A stretch of DNA of 64,000 bases from Sycobia sp. Sy_11 (GCA_018907035.1 JACCIC010000175.1:248001-312000); one strand, 5' to 3'; counted from the stretch's first letter, positions 10,739 to 22,310 are shown. The notes: generated from the sequence alone by a model not told the origin. Numbers and translations: made by a program.

Positions 10739-10842
10739 TATTAAATATTTTTATAAATCTTACAGTCTTTGTACTATAATATTTTAAATTAAATATCAAC
10801 AGTCAGACTATCCCTGTTTACAATCACCTCCTAATTCTGAGT
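10739..10842 (-). repeat. Penelope-associated 3' repeat, truncated copy 1
   Basis: On the minus strand it reads TTGTAAACAGGGATAGTCTG, then ACTGTTGATA, an AT-rich stretch and ACTGTAAGATTTATAAAAAT. The same order occurs in the repeat at 31220-31570 and at 23124-23231. Only the distal 100 bp is present. Confidence 0.65.
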
Positions 10843-10889
10843 AACGCATGTCAAAACCTTGTTCGAGGCGCTCTATTTTTGAATCTGCA

Positions 10890-11545
10890 ATTATAATTTC
10901 CTTTGTACCAATACCACCACTCGTCCTTATCCTCATTATCCTTATCCTCGTATTATCTATCAATTCATCTTTACTTAATCTCTTATTTATTAGTCTATTT
11001 CATTATATTATCATTCATATATTTATCTTTATCTTACACCACTTTTCGTCATTATCACTATTCATCTTGTCCTTTATCAGGGATTATCTTCACTTGAGTC
11101 TCTTATTTAATTTCATCTTTACTTTCCTTTTCTTAAATTTATCTATTATTTTTATCCTTATCGTATCATCATTCATTATTATCATTATCTTCTTTACTTT
11201 ATAATTATTCTTTGTTTTTTTGTCCTCTATGCTTTACCTTGTTCTCTTTCTCTTATCATCATTCCTTGGTATCTGTTTCTTTTTTAATTTATAATTATTT
11301 ATTGTTTTTTTTTCTTTCGTTTCAATCATCAAATTTTTCTTTATCGTCATTCGTTATTGTCTGTTATTATTTATCACTTACCTTTACATTCACTTTCTCA
11401 AATTATCATCATTCTGTTTACTTTTATAATTGTCCATATTTCTACCTTAATTTCCCTCTTATTATTATGTTATTTTTACACTCCGTTTATTATCCATATT
11501 TTTTCCTTTTGTTTTTATTACTTGAGTATCTCTCGGTACTCCCAT
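10890..11545. other. strongly G-depleted 650-bp tract
   Basis: The + strand is almost pure T, C and A for about 650 bp, with G making up only a few percent and recurring TATCATCATT / TTATCTTTACT-like words. Open frames across it (10848-11204, 11212-11724) give I/L/F/S/Y-rich products by composition alone and are not considered genes. It is probably a degenerate pyrimidine-rich simple repeat. Confidence 0.7.
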
Positions 11546-12038
11546 CCATGCGATGGCAAAGGTTACGACCTAACCTCGCCGTCCCATCCGCAGACGGCTA
11601 TACGCGGCTCGTGGCGCGGGGAGGTAAGGGGAATGGACCATGTCGAGCACAAAGCGCAATGGCGCGCACAAGCGCCTTAAGGTTTTCTTCTCCGCAGGAT
11701 GGCGCGCGCGTCGTCTTTTTCTAGACAAGTCGGCGCGGCACCTTGTGACTCTCGTCATAATATATATATGTATATATATATTATAGGGTGTATCACAGGG
11801 GATGCTACAGTCCCGTATGTACACACTTATATTTTAGGGAAATGGCCGTGGTGCGTTTCGTCCCGGGATTACCGACTGGACTCATCAGTAAGGCATTGTC
11901 GTTAATCCCTGCCTTAGACGCGGTCGTAGGGACCGGGTCAAGGGCTTATATATTAACCGGAGGCCTGTGTGGTCGCTCACGGGTTAACTAAGGTTGCCAA
12001 GCTGCCCTCTGTTGGCAGACTTGGCATGTGGGTACCCC

Positions 12039-12041
<3 letters not shown>
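11546..12041. other. GC-rich block ending in a hairpin and a (TA)n tail
   Basis: Sharp switch from the G-poor tract to GC-rich sequence at about 11546. It closes with the hairpin GCCAAGCTGCC (11996-12006) pairing with GGCAGACTTGGC (12014-12025), followed by (TA)n. A structured 3' end with a simple-repeat tail is common in non-LTR retroelements, so this could be such a 3' UTR; no RT coding is present to prove it. Confidence 0.35.

Positions 12042-12086
<45 letters not shown>
12042..12086. repeat. (TA)n microsatellite
   Basis: Perfect TA tract of 45 bp directly after the hairpin block. Confidence 0.95.
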
Positions 12087-12088
<2 letters not shown>

Positions 12089-12229
12089 TAAACTGTTACC
12101 AAGCTATTAATTTTTATGAAAATTTAAAAATGAATATTATTTAGATGGTTAAGTTATATTATACTATTATTATTAACGATATATCTAAATAGGCAGGATA
12201 AAGGAAAAAATGTTTTATTTATATGTCGT

Positions 12230-12990
12230 GCACACACACTCTACTCTATTTTAAGTTATGTACGACCTTGAAGTTCATGGCTGCGACGACAGGTGACGCT
12301 GCTGCGGTGTCTGCGCTGAGTTGCTGCACATTTGTCGGTTGCGCACTTGTTGGCTGTTGCTGAATTGTTGTTTCTGGGAACCAAGCGGCAGTTGAGATTT
12401 TCCTGCAAAGCCTCCCCTCTCTTTTCGAAGAGCTTCCACGTTGCTAGAATCATGCGGCCTGCGCATCTCGTCTTGAACACCAAATTTCAATTTTTATTAT
12501 TTTATTTTGATAAATTTTTTACCCTTTTCGTATCTCTATGATGACAGAAAAAGGATAAGGATAGGTTTTTGGAGGTTAACAGGCAAGACTGTCTTTCTCC
12601 TATTCTACGTGCTCTCCGCGAGCGGTGTACAGAGCCAACCCGGGGAGCAATTGGCGTGGCCAACCGCGTGGTGTAGAAGGTCCAACGCGACTCAGCGCAA
12701 GGATTTGGCTTGACCGTGCGGTGAATACGGACGCTCGATGACCAGTGCCACGTGGTTACGGGGCCGCCACGATTTAGCGCACGGACGCTCCCGCTAGACG
12801 CTGAGTTGAATCGCAGCTCTATAAGCGCGACTCTCTCGCTGGTGGTGTAGCGCGGTGTGCGGCCACGACATGTTCTTGGTCGGCCAGGCTCGCTAGCGTC
12901 CATCGCTGCTCGGCGCCGCTGCTGCGGTTAGATGGTCGCGTGCACGTGGGTGCACGACTGCGTAGTTTGTGTCTCTTCTCTCTAAAAGAG
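12230..12990. other. GC-rich block with a TATAA motif, no gene recognised
   Basis: A CpG-rich patch bounded by AT-rich sequence. Overlapping frames exist on both strands (for example 12502-12903 minus, 133 codons, Arg/Ser/Thr-rich) but look compositional. TATAAGCG near 12820 could be a core promoter of a solo LTR; ends could not be defined. Confidence 0.3.
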
Positions 12991-13050
12991 AAATAGTTCT
13001 ATGAAGCATCTACAAACGCCAGTCATTTTGATCATTATAATATTAGTAAC

Positions 13051-13380
13051 ATGAGACTTTTCTTGAATTCGCAACATTATCCATATAATAATTTAAACCT
13101 GGACATATCTAATAATCAATATGCAATACTCTATAAAATGTATGCAAATTTCCAACAAAAAAACTATGCAAGAAATCCTCAATCACTACTTACAAAGACA
13201 CAGTTTTTCAAGAATGAACTTCCCATAGTTATTGATTGCTTGCGACAAAACGAATCTTTATAAAGCGATACTATAGATGTACGCTAACAAGAACCTTCTA
13301 GTCAAGACTATAACTTATTTCTTAATCATGCATGACCTCATAGTTCAGTAGAACCCCATCAGTGGAGACGTAAAAAGAGT
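13051..13380 (+). pseudogene. Polinton-associated small protein remnant (F54H12.2-like, tentative)
   Basis: A 70-codon frame with phrases such as NSQHYPYNNLNLDISNNQYA and a terminal DCLRQNESL stops at 13261. After that stop the reading continues in the same frame (SDTIDVR) and then in a shifted frame (YFLIMHDLIV, near 13315-13350), so the gene is broken at least twice. From memory the sequence resembles uncharacterised 'F54H12.2-like' proteins found in invertebrate genomes next to Polinton-type genes, possibly structural. That match is recollection, not a search. The DNA polymerase remnant 5 kb upstream on the same strand is consistent. I cannot assign a function. Confidence 0.45.
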
Positions 13381-13412
13381 TATTTAAATAGAAAATAGAG
13401 TTTATTTTAAAG

Positions 13413-13870
13413 ATGGAGTATGCTGCATATATGAATGGATTCAAACAAATGAGAGGTGATTATATTTTAAAGGAAATAGCATTTATTCCGCTCATCTATG
13501 AAGGCAATCCTGTTTCTCGTTTATTCAAACATCCCTTTTAAAAACTCGCCGATGAAGTGCGTAAAGAAAATATGTGGCTCAAACATAATTATCATGGAAT
13601 ATCTTGGAAGACGGATGGGTTGAAATATCATACAATTGGAAGCTTTCTGTATGATATTTTTTCTAATGCTAGCAAAATTTTCGTCATAAATAAATTAAGA
13701 CGAGAATGCTTGTCACGACTTCAATGTCCTGTTCACAACATTCTATTTTATGATTGCCCACCAAAACCTTCTTTCAAATGTGACACAATATGCACATACA
13801 TAATCCGATTTACACGACTAAGTGTGCACTACACAATGTGAAACTCATGAAACTATTTTATAAGTCCTCC
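13413..13870 (+). pseudogene. broken gene of an element-associated family, function unknown
   Basis: From ATG 13413 one frame runs to 13841 with a single in-frame TAA at 13539-13541, giving two readable halves (MEYAAYMNGFKQMRGDYILK and, after the stop, KHNYHGISWKTDGLKYHTIG). Near the end a frameshift is evident: CALHNVKLM is readable in another + frame at about 13819-13845. One stop and one or two frameshifts over 150 codons mean a fairly young pseudogene. From memory, similar short proteins with a Cys-containing middle and a CALHNVKLM-like end recur in insect genomes near Polinton-like sequences. No catalytic motif is recognised. Confidence 0.45.
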
Positions 13871-15013
13871 ATTAGCAAAAAAATAAAAAAAAAAATAAAG
13901 AAAAAAATGAATAAAGTAGTTGGGTTTGCTATAGACATAATGGCACAGTAATGAAGAATGGGTATCCCTAATTCTCCGGACTTTGCTCCAAAAAAATGAG
14001 AAAGTCTATAGGCATTCTACTGAACCTAAAGTGTACTCACATGTGAAGTGTACCATGGCTCCCTCCAGCACACCCTAGATGGTGGCATAGCACTCTTTTC
14101 AAGGGAGGTGTGCTAAAATGCCTGTAGCCTGTCTACTCTAATGGATATAACAGTTGGATAAATAGCACAAAATGTGAAATAGAAAGTAGTTACATAGACA
14201 GAATTTGTTTTCCATCTGAGCCTGACACTGCTTTAAGAACGGACGAAAAATTTAAAGATTTTTTTATAGTAATTAGAACCAAAAATATGAAACAGTCCTA
14301 AAATACTATCCTTAGGTTTAGTATCTAATGTACCACTGGATTCTATTCACTTAGTGTATTTCGGTGTAACACAAAAAATACTAATACTCTGAAAAATCAA
14401 ACCCTCTAATTCAAAATATCTTTAGTTTTAAAAAATCATATCTGATGCTCTGATCGGATTTCATCAATGTTTGCCTTCAGATTGGGCAAGAATTTCGAAA
14501 TCTCAAGAAAATATTTAAAAATGCTGGCGCAGATTGAATCTTGAATAAATAACTAATCAATAAAATATTATTCTTGTTTTGCCCTTTTACAATAGTCCTG
14601 CGAATTCGAATGGTGTTTATATAAGAATAACTCATTTTTCATGATTTTCTTCTGTATAATATTTATTTATTCTTGCCGGCTTTAGGGTTCGAATGGCAAG
14701 TAATCCATTAATTTAGTGAAAAAAACATATATTAGAATATTTTTCAATGCAAAACTTCTGAAATTCTTATACAAAATTTGTATTACAAAAATAGTTTCAC
14801 GATCTACTGTATACATAAATATAAATAAATAAATATAAATATATATATATATATATAATTATAAATTATTATAATTCAAATACGATCATTGAAATTGTCA
14901 CAATTATTAAAGTATTTTAATGAAAAATATAGTATATGATGTTATGTTTGCCAGTCAATTTATTTACTGTATATCTGAATATTTAGTTTATCATAAATTT
15001 TGAAATATAATCG
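13871..15013. other. no gene seen; degraded repeat-like DNA
   Basis: AT-rich, with A-runs at 13875-13910 and a moderately GC-rich patch at 14030-14130 of unknown origin. A box-B-like GGGTTCGAATGG at about 14685 has no box A partner. Confidence 0.4.
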
Positions 15014-15230
15014 TATTTTTTTTATTTTTATTTTTTATGTTATTTAACGTCGCTTTATTTGTGCTTCCCAATACCGATACTAATCAGCGACGGAGGTCTG
15101 CGATATGTTTGTAAACAAAGCACATGTAAATTATTACATCAGTGCTTGTATCAATCGGCTGCAATCGGGATTTGAATTCTGATTATCAAGTTAATAGTCC
15201 TTTGCTCTAGCGGTCGAGCCATCGTAGGCC
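15014..15230 (-). mobile_element. tRNA-derived SINE-like element, copy 1
   Basis: On the minus strand the head (15224 down to about 15165) has a box-A-like TGGCTCGACCGCTAGAGC, in which GCTC and GAGC can pair as a D-stem, and a degenerate box-B-like GAATTCAAATCCC. A body of about 110 bp follows, and then an A-rich tail (T-rich on + at 15014-15047). The body and tail recur at 16736-16865. Head with Pol III promoter boxes, body and A-rich tail is the SINE layout. No autonomous partner is seen. Confidence 0.55.
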
Positions 15231-16735
15231 TGTATATTTTATTTATATCTTATATGAAGAAAAAATTGTTAAGGAAGAAAAGCACGGGTGAAAACCTTAA
15301 ATTAGTAAATAACCTATGCAAGAAGTAAAGAAAATAGTATTAATGAAAAAAAATCGTGAGAACAGTATTATGAGAAGAAATTTTAATAATAACTATAATG
15401 TTATATTAAAATATAAATATAATAAAAATGTATAAAAATAAAATATCATGAAGAATTTCGCAGGCGAAATGTAACTTTAGATATAAAGAAATTATTGTAA
15501 AATGTATAATTGCACATGTTTAGAAAAGGGTAAGCTATAATCATATAAAACTGTTCAAAATTATAGTGAACGAAAAAGTAAATATAAAGAAACTTAAATA
15601 AAAAACAAGGAAAATAGTTCTTAAGAAAGAAAAAAAGATTGGCAAGCCAAAAATAAGATAAGTTGCATGAGTTTTGTTGCAAAAAAAACTGAACAGTGAA
15701 ATAGATGGATAGACGGGTGAATGTCTAAAATTAAGTAATAATATAGAAAGATGTAAATAGAAAATTTGTATATAATATGTAATATACAGAACTTTAGTTG
15801 CAAGAAATATTAAAAAGAAAAAGACAGAATGGATATGAGTTTGAATGAGTTAAATCACTTTAAGATCAACGTTGTAAACTAAACACTTTTATGAGTTAAC
15901 AGGCTAAACTGAAGATTATTATAATAATAATTAATACTAATTTGTAAATTATCACATATATTTTTTATACATTTGATAATTATAAAATATTGTTTCATAT
16001 TTTACTTTTACGTTCGCTATTAACTCAGCTTTTTGTAAATTATATTGACTATTTCATATATTCGAAATAATCAGTAGAAGTAATGCTGATCCTATGACAT
16101 TATAATAAATAAATAAACTAGTTTAAAAACAGCGTGTTCGAATATTATTATCATCCATTTATTTTTATTTTATACTCTTTATCTGTACAAAATTAACACT
16201 ATCTACAATTTTTTATAACTTATTTAGATATAAACATATTTTTTTTTTCTTTAATTCGTTAATTAAATAATAATAATGGATTTATTCATAAATGTTTTTA
16301 ACTTTTAAAAAATCTAATACTTTGAAAACAGAAGATTAGCATAAAATTAAAACTAAAAGAGAGAGAGAGAGAGAGGGAGAAACTCATAATATTTTCATCT
16401 TTATACGATATATACTCAAGTAGATTAAACCGTAAATTTGTTAGGAACTAATCATATCATATTACCATTATTAAATCCGAGGTTGAAGAAAAAATCAGAC
16501 AAAAATGGAATCAATTGATTTATTGTTATATACTGACAACTTTTTGGAATCATTCGTACTTATATTATTAATTCCGTTAATTATATTATTAATTACTTTT
16601 AAGAATAAATTAAGTAATTTATTTATCCTATACCTATATTAATATTATTTATTAATGTTTTATAGAACTCTGATGCAAACTTTAAGATGTCAATTACAAA
16701 GCAAAAACCAGAAATTTCAAAATCAAATGAATTTT
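15231..16735. other. no gene seen; AT-rich
   Basis: About 1.5 kb of A-rich sequence with a short (GA)n at 16358-16380. Open frames here are AT-driven. Confidence 0.45.
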
Positions 16736-16865
16736 TTTTATCTAACGTTGTTCTATTATTTTCTAAATTGTATTGTTAATCAGGGACAGAGTTCTACGAT
16801 GCGTTTATAAACAAAGCACTTGTAAATCTTTATAGTAGTACCTGTGTTAATTGTCAGATTTTATG
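16736..16865 (-). mobile_element. SINE-like element, copy 2 (5'-truncated)
   Basis: Aligns by eye with the body and tail of the copy at 15014-15230: the TTTATAAACAAAGCACTTGT core and the AATCAGGGACAGAG segment correspond to TTTGTAAACAAAGCACATGT and AATCAGCGACGGAG. The tRNA-like head is absent, as expected from 5' truncation during reverse transcription. Confidence 0.55.
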
Positions 16866-17234
16866 TATGACTTAATTATTTTATTTAAAAAAAAGAAGTA
16901 TAATTAAAGTTTCTTTGCATAAAAGATGGCGTAATTTGATTTGTTAAGTATTAGCGCTAAATTTCACTATTCCATATCTCTATTTTTATATTCTATATAC
17001 TATTATTATCTTTAGATTAAGAATATATCATGATTTCAGAAAGGGACACTATGTGTTAAAAGTAAAAATTCCTGATTCGTTATTCCATGAATCTTCCTGA
17101 AATTTTGCATAGATTATTTCTTGTTATATTAACAACATATCAAATTTTGAAGGACCTAGGACTAGACCTAAAATCTAGATCCCGAGGTGAAAATATTTTT
17201 AAAAACTTTTAAACGCAAAGTAAAACTTTCACGC

Positions 17235-17265
<31 letters not shown>

Positions 17266-18875
17266 TGTGTCAGAAAATTGAATTTGTGAATTAAGTGAAA
17301 ATTTTCGGATAATTTGTAAGTTTTTGTAAAATTAAAAATTAATTTTTTTGATTTATTATAGTTATGGAAGCTTCTGACATATGAGACATTTTTTTTCTAT
17401 GAGTGCGCACTTGAAATTGAAAAAAGATAACGGAGTTAATACTTATCTCCCATTGGCTTATGATTTAATCGTGATTGAGCATTTTTTCCGTGGAAAAATT
17501 TAGTTCAGTTGTTGGTTCATTTTTTTTGTCGAAATTGTAAAGTTTTAAACTCATTGTACGTTTTGTATATACGTATATCTGTACACAGTATTACCAAAAT
17601 CTTTGGAATTCGTCGAAATTCACTGACTCGCCGTCTAGTATATGCATCGGTAATTCGTCCTTGATCGGCGAACCATGATATTTACCGTTAACAACGCTAC
17701 AGCGATTTACATTCAAAATGCGTAAATTTTTTTTATAAGATAAAAGTCGCTTTTGTTACGGACGATTTATTCTTCACTTTTATACAACTTTCAAGTTATT
17801 TTTGCGCTGTTGTCCTATGGCATTAATGGCATCCGCAAGATGGAACGTCGACGGAATGCCTCATATATAAGCCATTAACTTCACTTTATTTATCAATTAT
17901 TCTTAATCGAAAAACCACTACTTTTATTTCTAATATTTAAGAAGCTAACAGAAATAAAAAAAAATCACGTTGTATACGTTGGTTAAAAGTTTATTTAGTT
18001 CAGTTATGAAATAAAACTCCGGTCAAATAAGCATAGAAACTAGTATAGAAAGATATTAACTCTAAATTATTATCCATAAAATTGTACAATAATGTGAAAT
18101 AATTCATTTGGTAATACAGTTATTGAAATACCTGAGTAGGTCGAATCAAACTAGAAAATTAAAATTTCTCAGATAATCCACATTTTATGGACTATATAGC
18201 GACAGTTACAAATTACACAATCATTTTCGTAACAAGATTATAGTTTAAAGTTTGCATTTAATTCAATTTAATTGTAGAGATATTTGACGGTATATTTATC
18301 TACAAATCTTCCAACTTTACACTCCTTAATGTCAATCTATATAGTTTTCCTCATTTTTGCAGAACCAGCGATGCTTAAAACTATAGAGCCTTCTTTCATT
18401 GATCAAAAAACTCGCACCTTTCATTTCTTTTTATATTACGCAATGAGTTTAACTTTCATACCTGCTTATAGATATTTTATTTTATGTTTTACGCTATAAA
18501 ACAAACAATTATTACAATTTTAATGTTTAAAGGTATGACTTTTTGCGTTTAAAAATATAATTATGCGAGCGGTCCTTCGCAAAGCCAGTAAAGGCATTGG
18601 TTTATTTAATTCTATTAGGTAAATTTCGGACACCAATTCCTAAGACGAGGCCACTCGGAGACCTGGATTCGAATGCACGTCACTTGTAAAATATCGAAAA
18701 AAAATTCCAAAAATGATTTAAATTTTGTACGCTAAAGCGATATAAACATTATGCGTCCTGTCCTAATAACAAAAAAAAATATTTTAACTAAAATTCCATT
18801 AAAAATCCGAATGAAGTAAAAAAAGATTGATTTCTTTTATTATTTCATTTAATACTAACATTGTATTATTATGTA
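16866..18875. other. no gene seen
   Basis: AT-rich non-coding sequence. It contains an alternating purine-pyrimidine tract at 17232-17270 and a box-B-like GGATTCGAATGC near 18673 without a convincing tRNA fold. Confidence 0.45.
17232..17270. repeat. (CG)9(TG)10 tract
   Basis: Perfect alternating CG run of about 18 bp followed by about 20 bp of TG. Such tracts can adopt Z-DNA (general knowledge). Confidence 0.9.
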
Positions 18876-19510
18876 TAAATAAAATTGAAATAAAACTTTT
18901 TGGTTATACTTCCGAAAATCACACACCCCCGATTTTGCTAAAAATTTGCACACTTATGTTTTTTGAGGTGCTGGATTACGGATCTCCCAGTGGCTCTTGG
19001 CGGAAAATGAATTTTCATGTCGAATATCATAACAATCGTGTTCTTAAAAATTTATCTCAAAAGTAGGGAAAATTTCAAAAAAATATTTCAAACAAATATG
19101 GTATATACGATTAAAATACATTTTTTTATTCGACTCATTTTTTATCTACAAACAGTTTTTATGGGATAGATTGTATAAGTAAGTATAAAGTGAATTCGGA
19201 CATACCATCGCTGATGCCCCGAGGGACCCGCGAAGCGGAACAATTCAATTTCCGTTCAGAAATTTCGCTATGTACCGAAAAAATATATAAAATACAAAAA
19301 AATATATTTTGATGCGGTCTAAAATTTTTGTTTATTTTTTTCCTTGTTGATTTGTCTATGAATAAGAGATTTTCGTCAAAAGCCATAACAATGTTCATAA
19401 TTAATCAACACTCTAAAAAACACATAAAGATATAAATGTTCATCAAAATTGGAGGTGGGTGCTTTTCCGAAGTTTACCTTTTTTCATATTTCATTTTATT
19501 TTGTTTAATA
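18876..19510. mobile_element. imperfect inverted-repeat element (MITE/foldback-like)
   Basis: The left arm (about 18876-19050) and the reverse complement of the right arm (about 19340-19510) match imperfectly over most of their length. Shared words include ACTT(C)CGAAAA-CAC-CACC, TTATGT-TTTTTGAGG and GG-TTTTGG-GAAAAT. The centre carries no transposase. It looks like an old non-autonomous DNA element; no clear target duplication was found. Confidence 0.55.
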
Positions 19511-20270
19511 ATTAGATAATAATTGAACATTTATTTCTAAAAAAGTCAAATAAATAACAAGTGTTCTATGGTAGTTAGTATGGAGCTCTCTTTCGGTTCA
19601 ATAAAATAGAGATAAAAGATGTAGACCCCATAATACAAACTCTCTATTTAATGAAAATAATATTTCTCTAGCTGGCATAGCTGGACATCTAGAAAAATAA
19701 TAGTATGCATAAGACTGACTATACGTGTCATATTAAAATTAATTTAAAAATTAATTATAGTTCTAGTTATTTTCAATAGTTATCAAGTTGATCCTTATAT
19801 ACATTATTAAACGTTATATACTTCAAATGAACAACTAATGCTTTTGTAAAAAGGATCTCATTATCTTCGGAATTGCGCACGAATTACCGTAAATAAGTAT
19901 TTAATAAATTTCTTATATAACTTATGTTGTTAAACATTTAATAACACAATAAAATTCCATTTGAGAAATTTCAAATGATTGTCAAAATTGTACGTTTACT
20001 ATATAAATACATGAATATAGTTTTTCTTCATTTAATATTAAAATTTGTTTATTTATAGTTTTGCAAAATTTTAAAATTTTTAAATAAAAATTTGTACTAT
20101 TCTGTATTGCTTTAACTAATGATTTTAATTATACATAAAGAAATGTAATATAATTTTAGTTGTTTAAAAAACTTTGTTGAAATATTGATAATATAGAATA
20201 TTAGTATAGTTTATGAAAAATATTCTGTTCGAAAATATGGATTAATAATGAATTGATGAAAAGATCCTTA

Positions 20271-20273
<3 letters not shown>

Positions 20274-20326
<53 letters not shown>
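20274..20326. repeat. (TA)n microsatellite
   Basis: Perfect TA tract of 53 bp. Confidence 0.95.
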
Positions 20327-20329
<3 letters not shown>

Positions 20330-21031
20330 TGATACACAGTGTTACGAATATTAGTTCCAATACAGAGATGGCATTTTCAATAAGTTTGCTTTGCTAGTAG
20401 GTTAAAACTAAATACTTCAACGATTGATATAATAATTGTCCGCGGATGTAACATAGCGGCGGCTTTCACCTGTCGCGCACGAGGAACGAAAGAGATCGAG
20501 AAAAAGTCAAGCGCTGTATTCACAAAAAATCTTTGTCAAAGCATAATTGCATCGTCTGGATGTCGACAATGACTTTATCGAAAAATCTTGCGTATTATAT
20601 ATATATCCGGATCCAACAATCATGCAAATATATAAGGTATTTGATATAAGAAAAAAAAGTAGGGAGTAAGAAAGTGTGAAAGAGTGAGGGGAAGAGGGGG
20701 CATAGGAATAACGGACAGAATGTATCTATAAAATAGTGAGCAACATAAGCGTCCGTAAAAAAAACGATTATAGTTACGTCAATTGAGCGTGATCCGTGAC
20801 GAGCAGTGGTTATAACTGCCGTGTTATAACCGATTGATTATAAGAGACGTAATAATTTTTGTTTTAATCGTTAACTTTTCCCAGTCTCATGTCATTCCAG
20901 GATATTGTTCATATTTACAGACAGAGATTTAGATACAACTAGTCGACCTGGATATTAAATGCCAGAAATTTGCCTCGCGCGTGCATTAAAAACTTTTTAT
21001 TAATTCGTCTAACAATTTACAAATATTTCAG

Positions 21032-21035
<4 letters not shown>

Positions 21036-21084
<49 letters not shown>
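21036..21084. repeat. (TA)n microsatellite
   Basis: Perfect TA tract of 49 bp. Confidence 0.95.
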
Positions 21085-21091
<7 letters not shown>

Positions 21092-21809
21092 AAAGAGCAG
21101 GATTCCGTAAAGGATATCTTTTAGAACTGAAAAAAGAAAAGGGAATCCGTCGCAGATTTCATTATCGCATGATCAAAACCATCAAAAACTCGAATGTAAT
21201 GTTTTATTACATTTATAATAATTATGTTTAAATATTTCAAAGAAAAATTGTAGATCTCAATGAACTACATCTTTTTAGTTCTACAATTCTTAACGCTAAA
21301 AATGTTGATTTTTCGAGAAAAATATTAATTGAAAGAAATAGACTGTACGTATTTTGATACATAAATCACAAAAATGGTATTGAAAAAATATTTGCATCTT
21401 TATTGTTTGTATTTTATCTGTAAAATGTGGTTTACATTGAAATGAGGCTCTTTTTTGCTATTATCCAGGTTTCGAAGATTGGTTTTTCTTTAACAATAAA
21501 TGACGTAAATAAATAAAAGTTTTTAATCATAGAATGTTTTCTTTTCAAAATATTTGATAGTCAATTCAATAGAATCACTTTTGTCATCGATCATAGCTAA
21601 TTTAAAAATGGAAAAACTAGAGAATATTACATTTCAATCAATCATCTTAAAAAAATATGTAAATGACGTCTTTACAATTATTCCAGAATGTGTTTTTTTT
21701 TCTTTTTTTTAATAAGACAGAATAAGTGTATATTTTTAATTCTATCCTGTATATAATTAAATTGACAAAATAAATAGAGTTAAATAATAACTTGTGTTTT
21801 TTAGGCATT

Positions 21810-22310
21810 GCATGATCAGGCAGGTTGTTAAATTTTAACTCGCACCGTCAATTCCGAAATAAGATAGGTACTATAAAGGGAGTCGTTGACGGAGCAATCA
21901 AATTATCACACAAAGATTTTAGAAAAGATAATTTAAATTTGGTTAAAGAGATATTCATTAATATGTATTATCCAGTAGAATAATTTATATAGAAAAAATG
22001 ATTGCGGAGAGAGTAAATCAGATTTATGGTATAATAATAGTAGAGAACATAATATGAAAGATAATAATAATAATAAAACCGTAGTATCACCGCATATAAA
22101 AGATTTATCGGAAAGATTTAGAAGTAATTAAAAAAAATATATAATAGTCAAATTTGCTTCAAAAATAATAATAACTGAAGTATTTAATTATTTAACAATT
22201 GTAAAGATAAGGATGATAAATGTTTAAAAGCTAGTGGAGTTAAGCAAATTAATTGTAAGTTTTGTGAAAAATCGTATATCGGACAAACGATTTGCGAGGT
22301 ATAAATAGTA
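21810..22310 (+). pseudogene. Penelope-like retroelement, RT end and GIY-YIG endonuclease remnant
   Basis: In one + frame SGRLLNFNSHRQFRNKIG runs into TIKGVVDGAIKLSHKDFRK (21870 onward) and stops at 21981. That pattern is typical of the part just after the RT core in Penelope-like elements (recollection of the family). VVSPHIKDLSERF at 22081 is in another frame. At 22236-22298 GVKQINCKFCEKSYIGQTIC is a good match to the GIY-YIG endonuclease start, here with a Cys pair and YIGQT. Order (RT end, linker, GIY-YIG) and strand agree. It is followed at about 22525 by a repeat whose other copy has hammerhead core boxes, as expected for Penelope-like elements. The RT palm itself is missing, and several stops and frameshifts make it dead. 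Confidence 0.75.

Larger units (their letters stand above)
19511..21800. other. no gene seen; two (TA)n tracts and a perfect hairpin
   Basis: AT-rich. It has (TA)n at 20274-20326 and 21036-21084, a CpG-containing patch at 20440-20600, and a perfect hairpin at 20808-20831 (GGTTATAAC, six-base loop, GTTATAACC). Confidence 0.5.

Noticed and set aside
10848..11724. Hydrophobic frames of 107-170 codons that look like membrane proteins.
   Set aside because: The tract is nearly G-free and T-rich, which alone yields Ile/Leu/Phe/Ser codons and few stops.
12502..12903. 133-codon Arg/Ser-rich minus frame.
   Set aside because: Overlaps other frames in a CpG-rich patch and matches no family I know.
18560..18700. 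Box-B-like GGATTCGAATGC suggested a tRNA or second SINE family.
   Set aside because: T-stem does not pair and no box A is found at the right distance.
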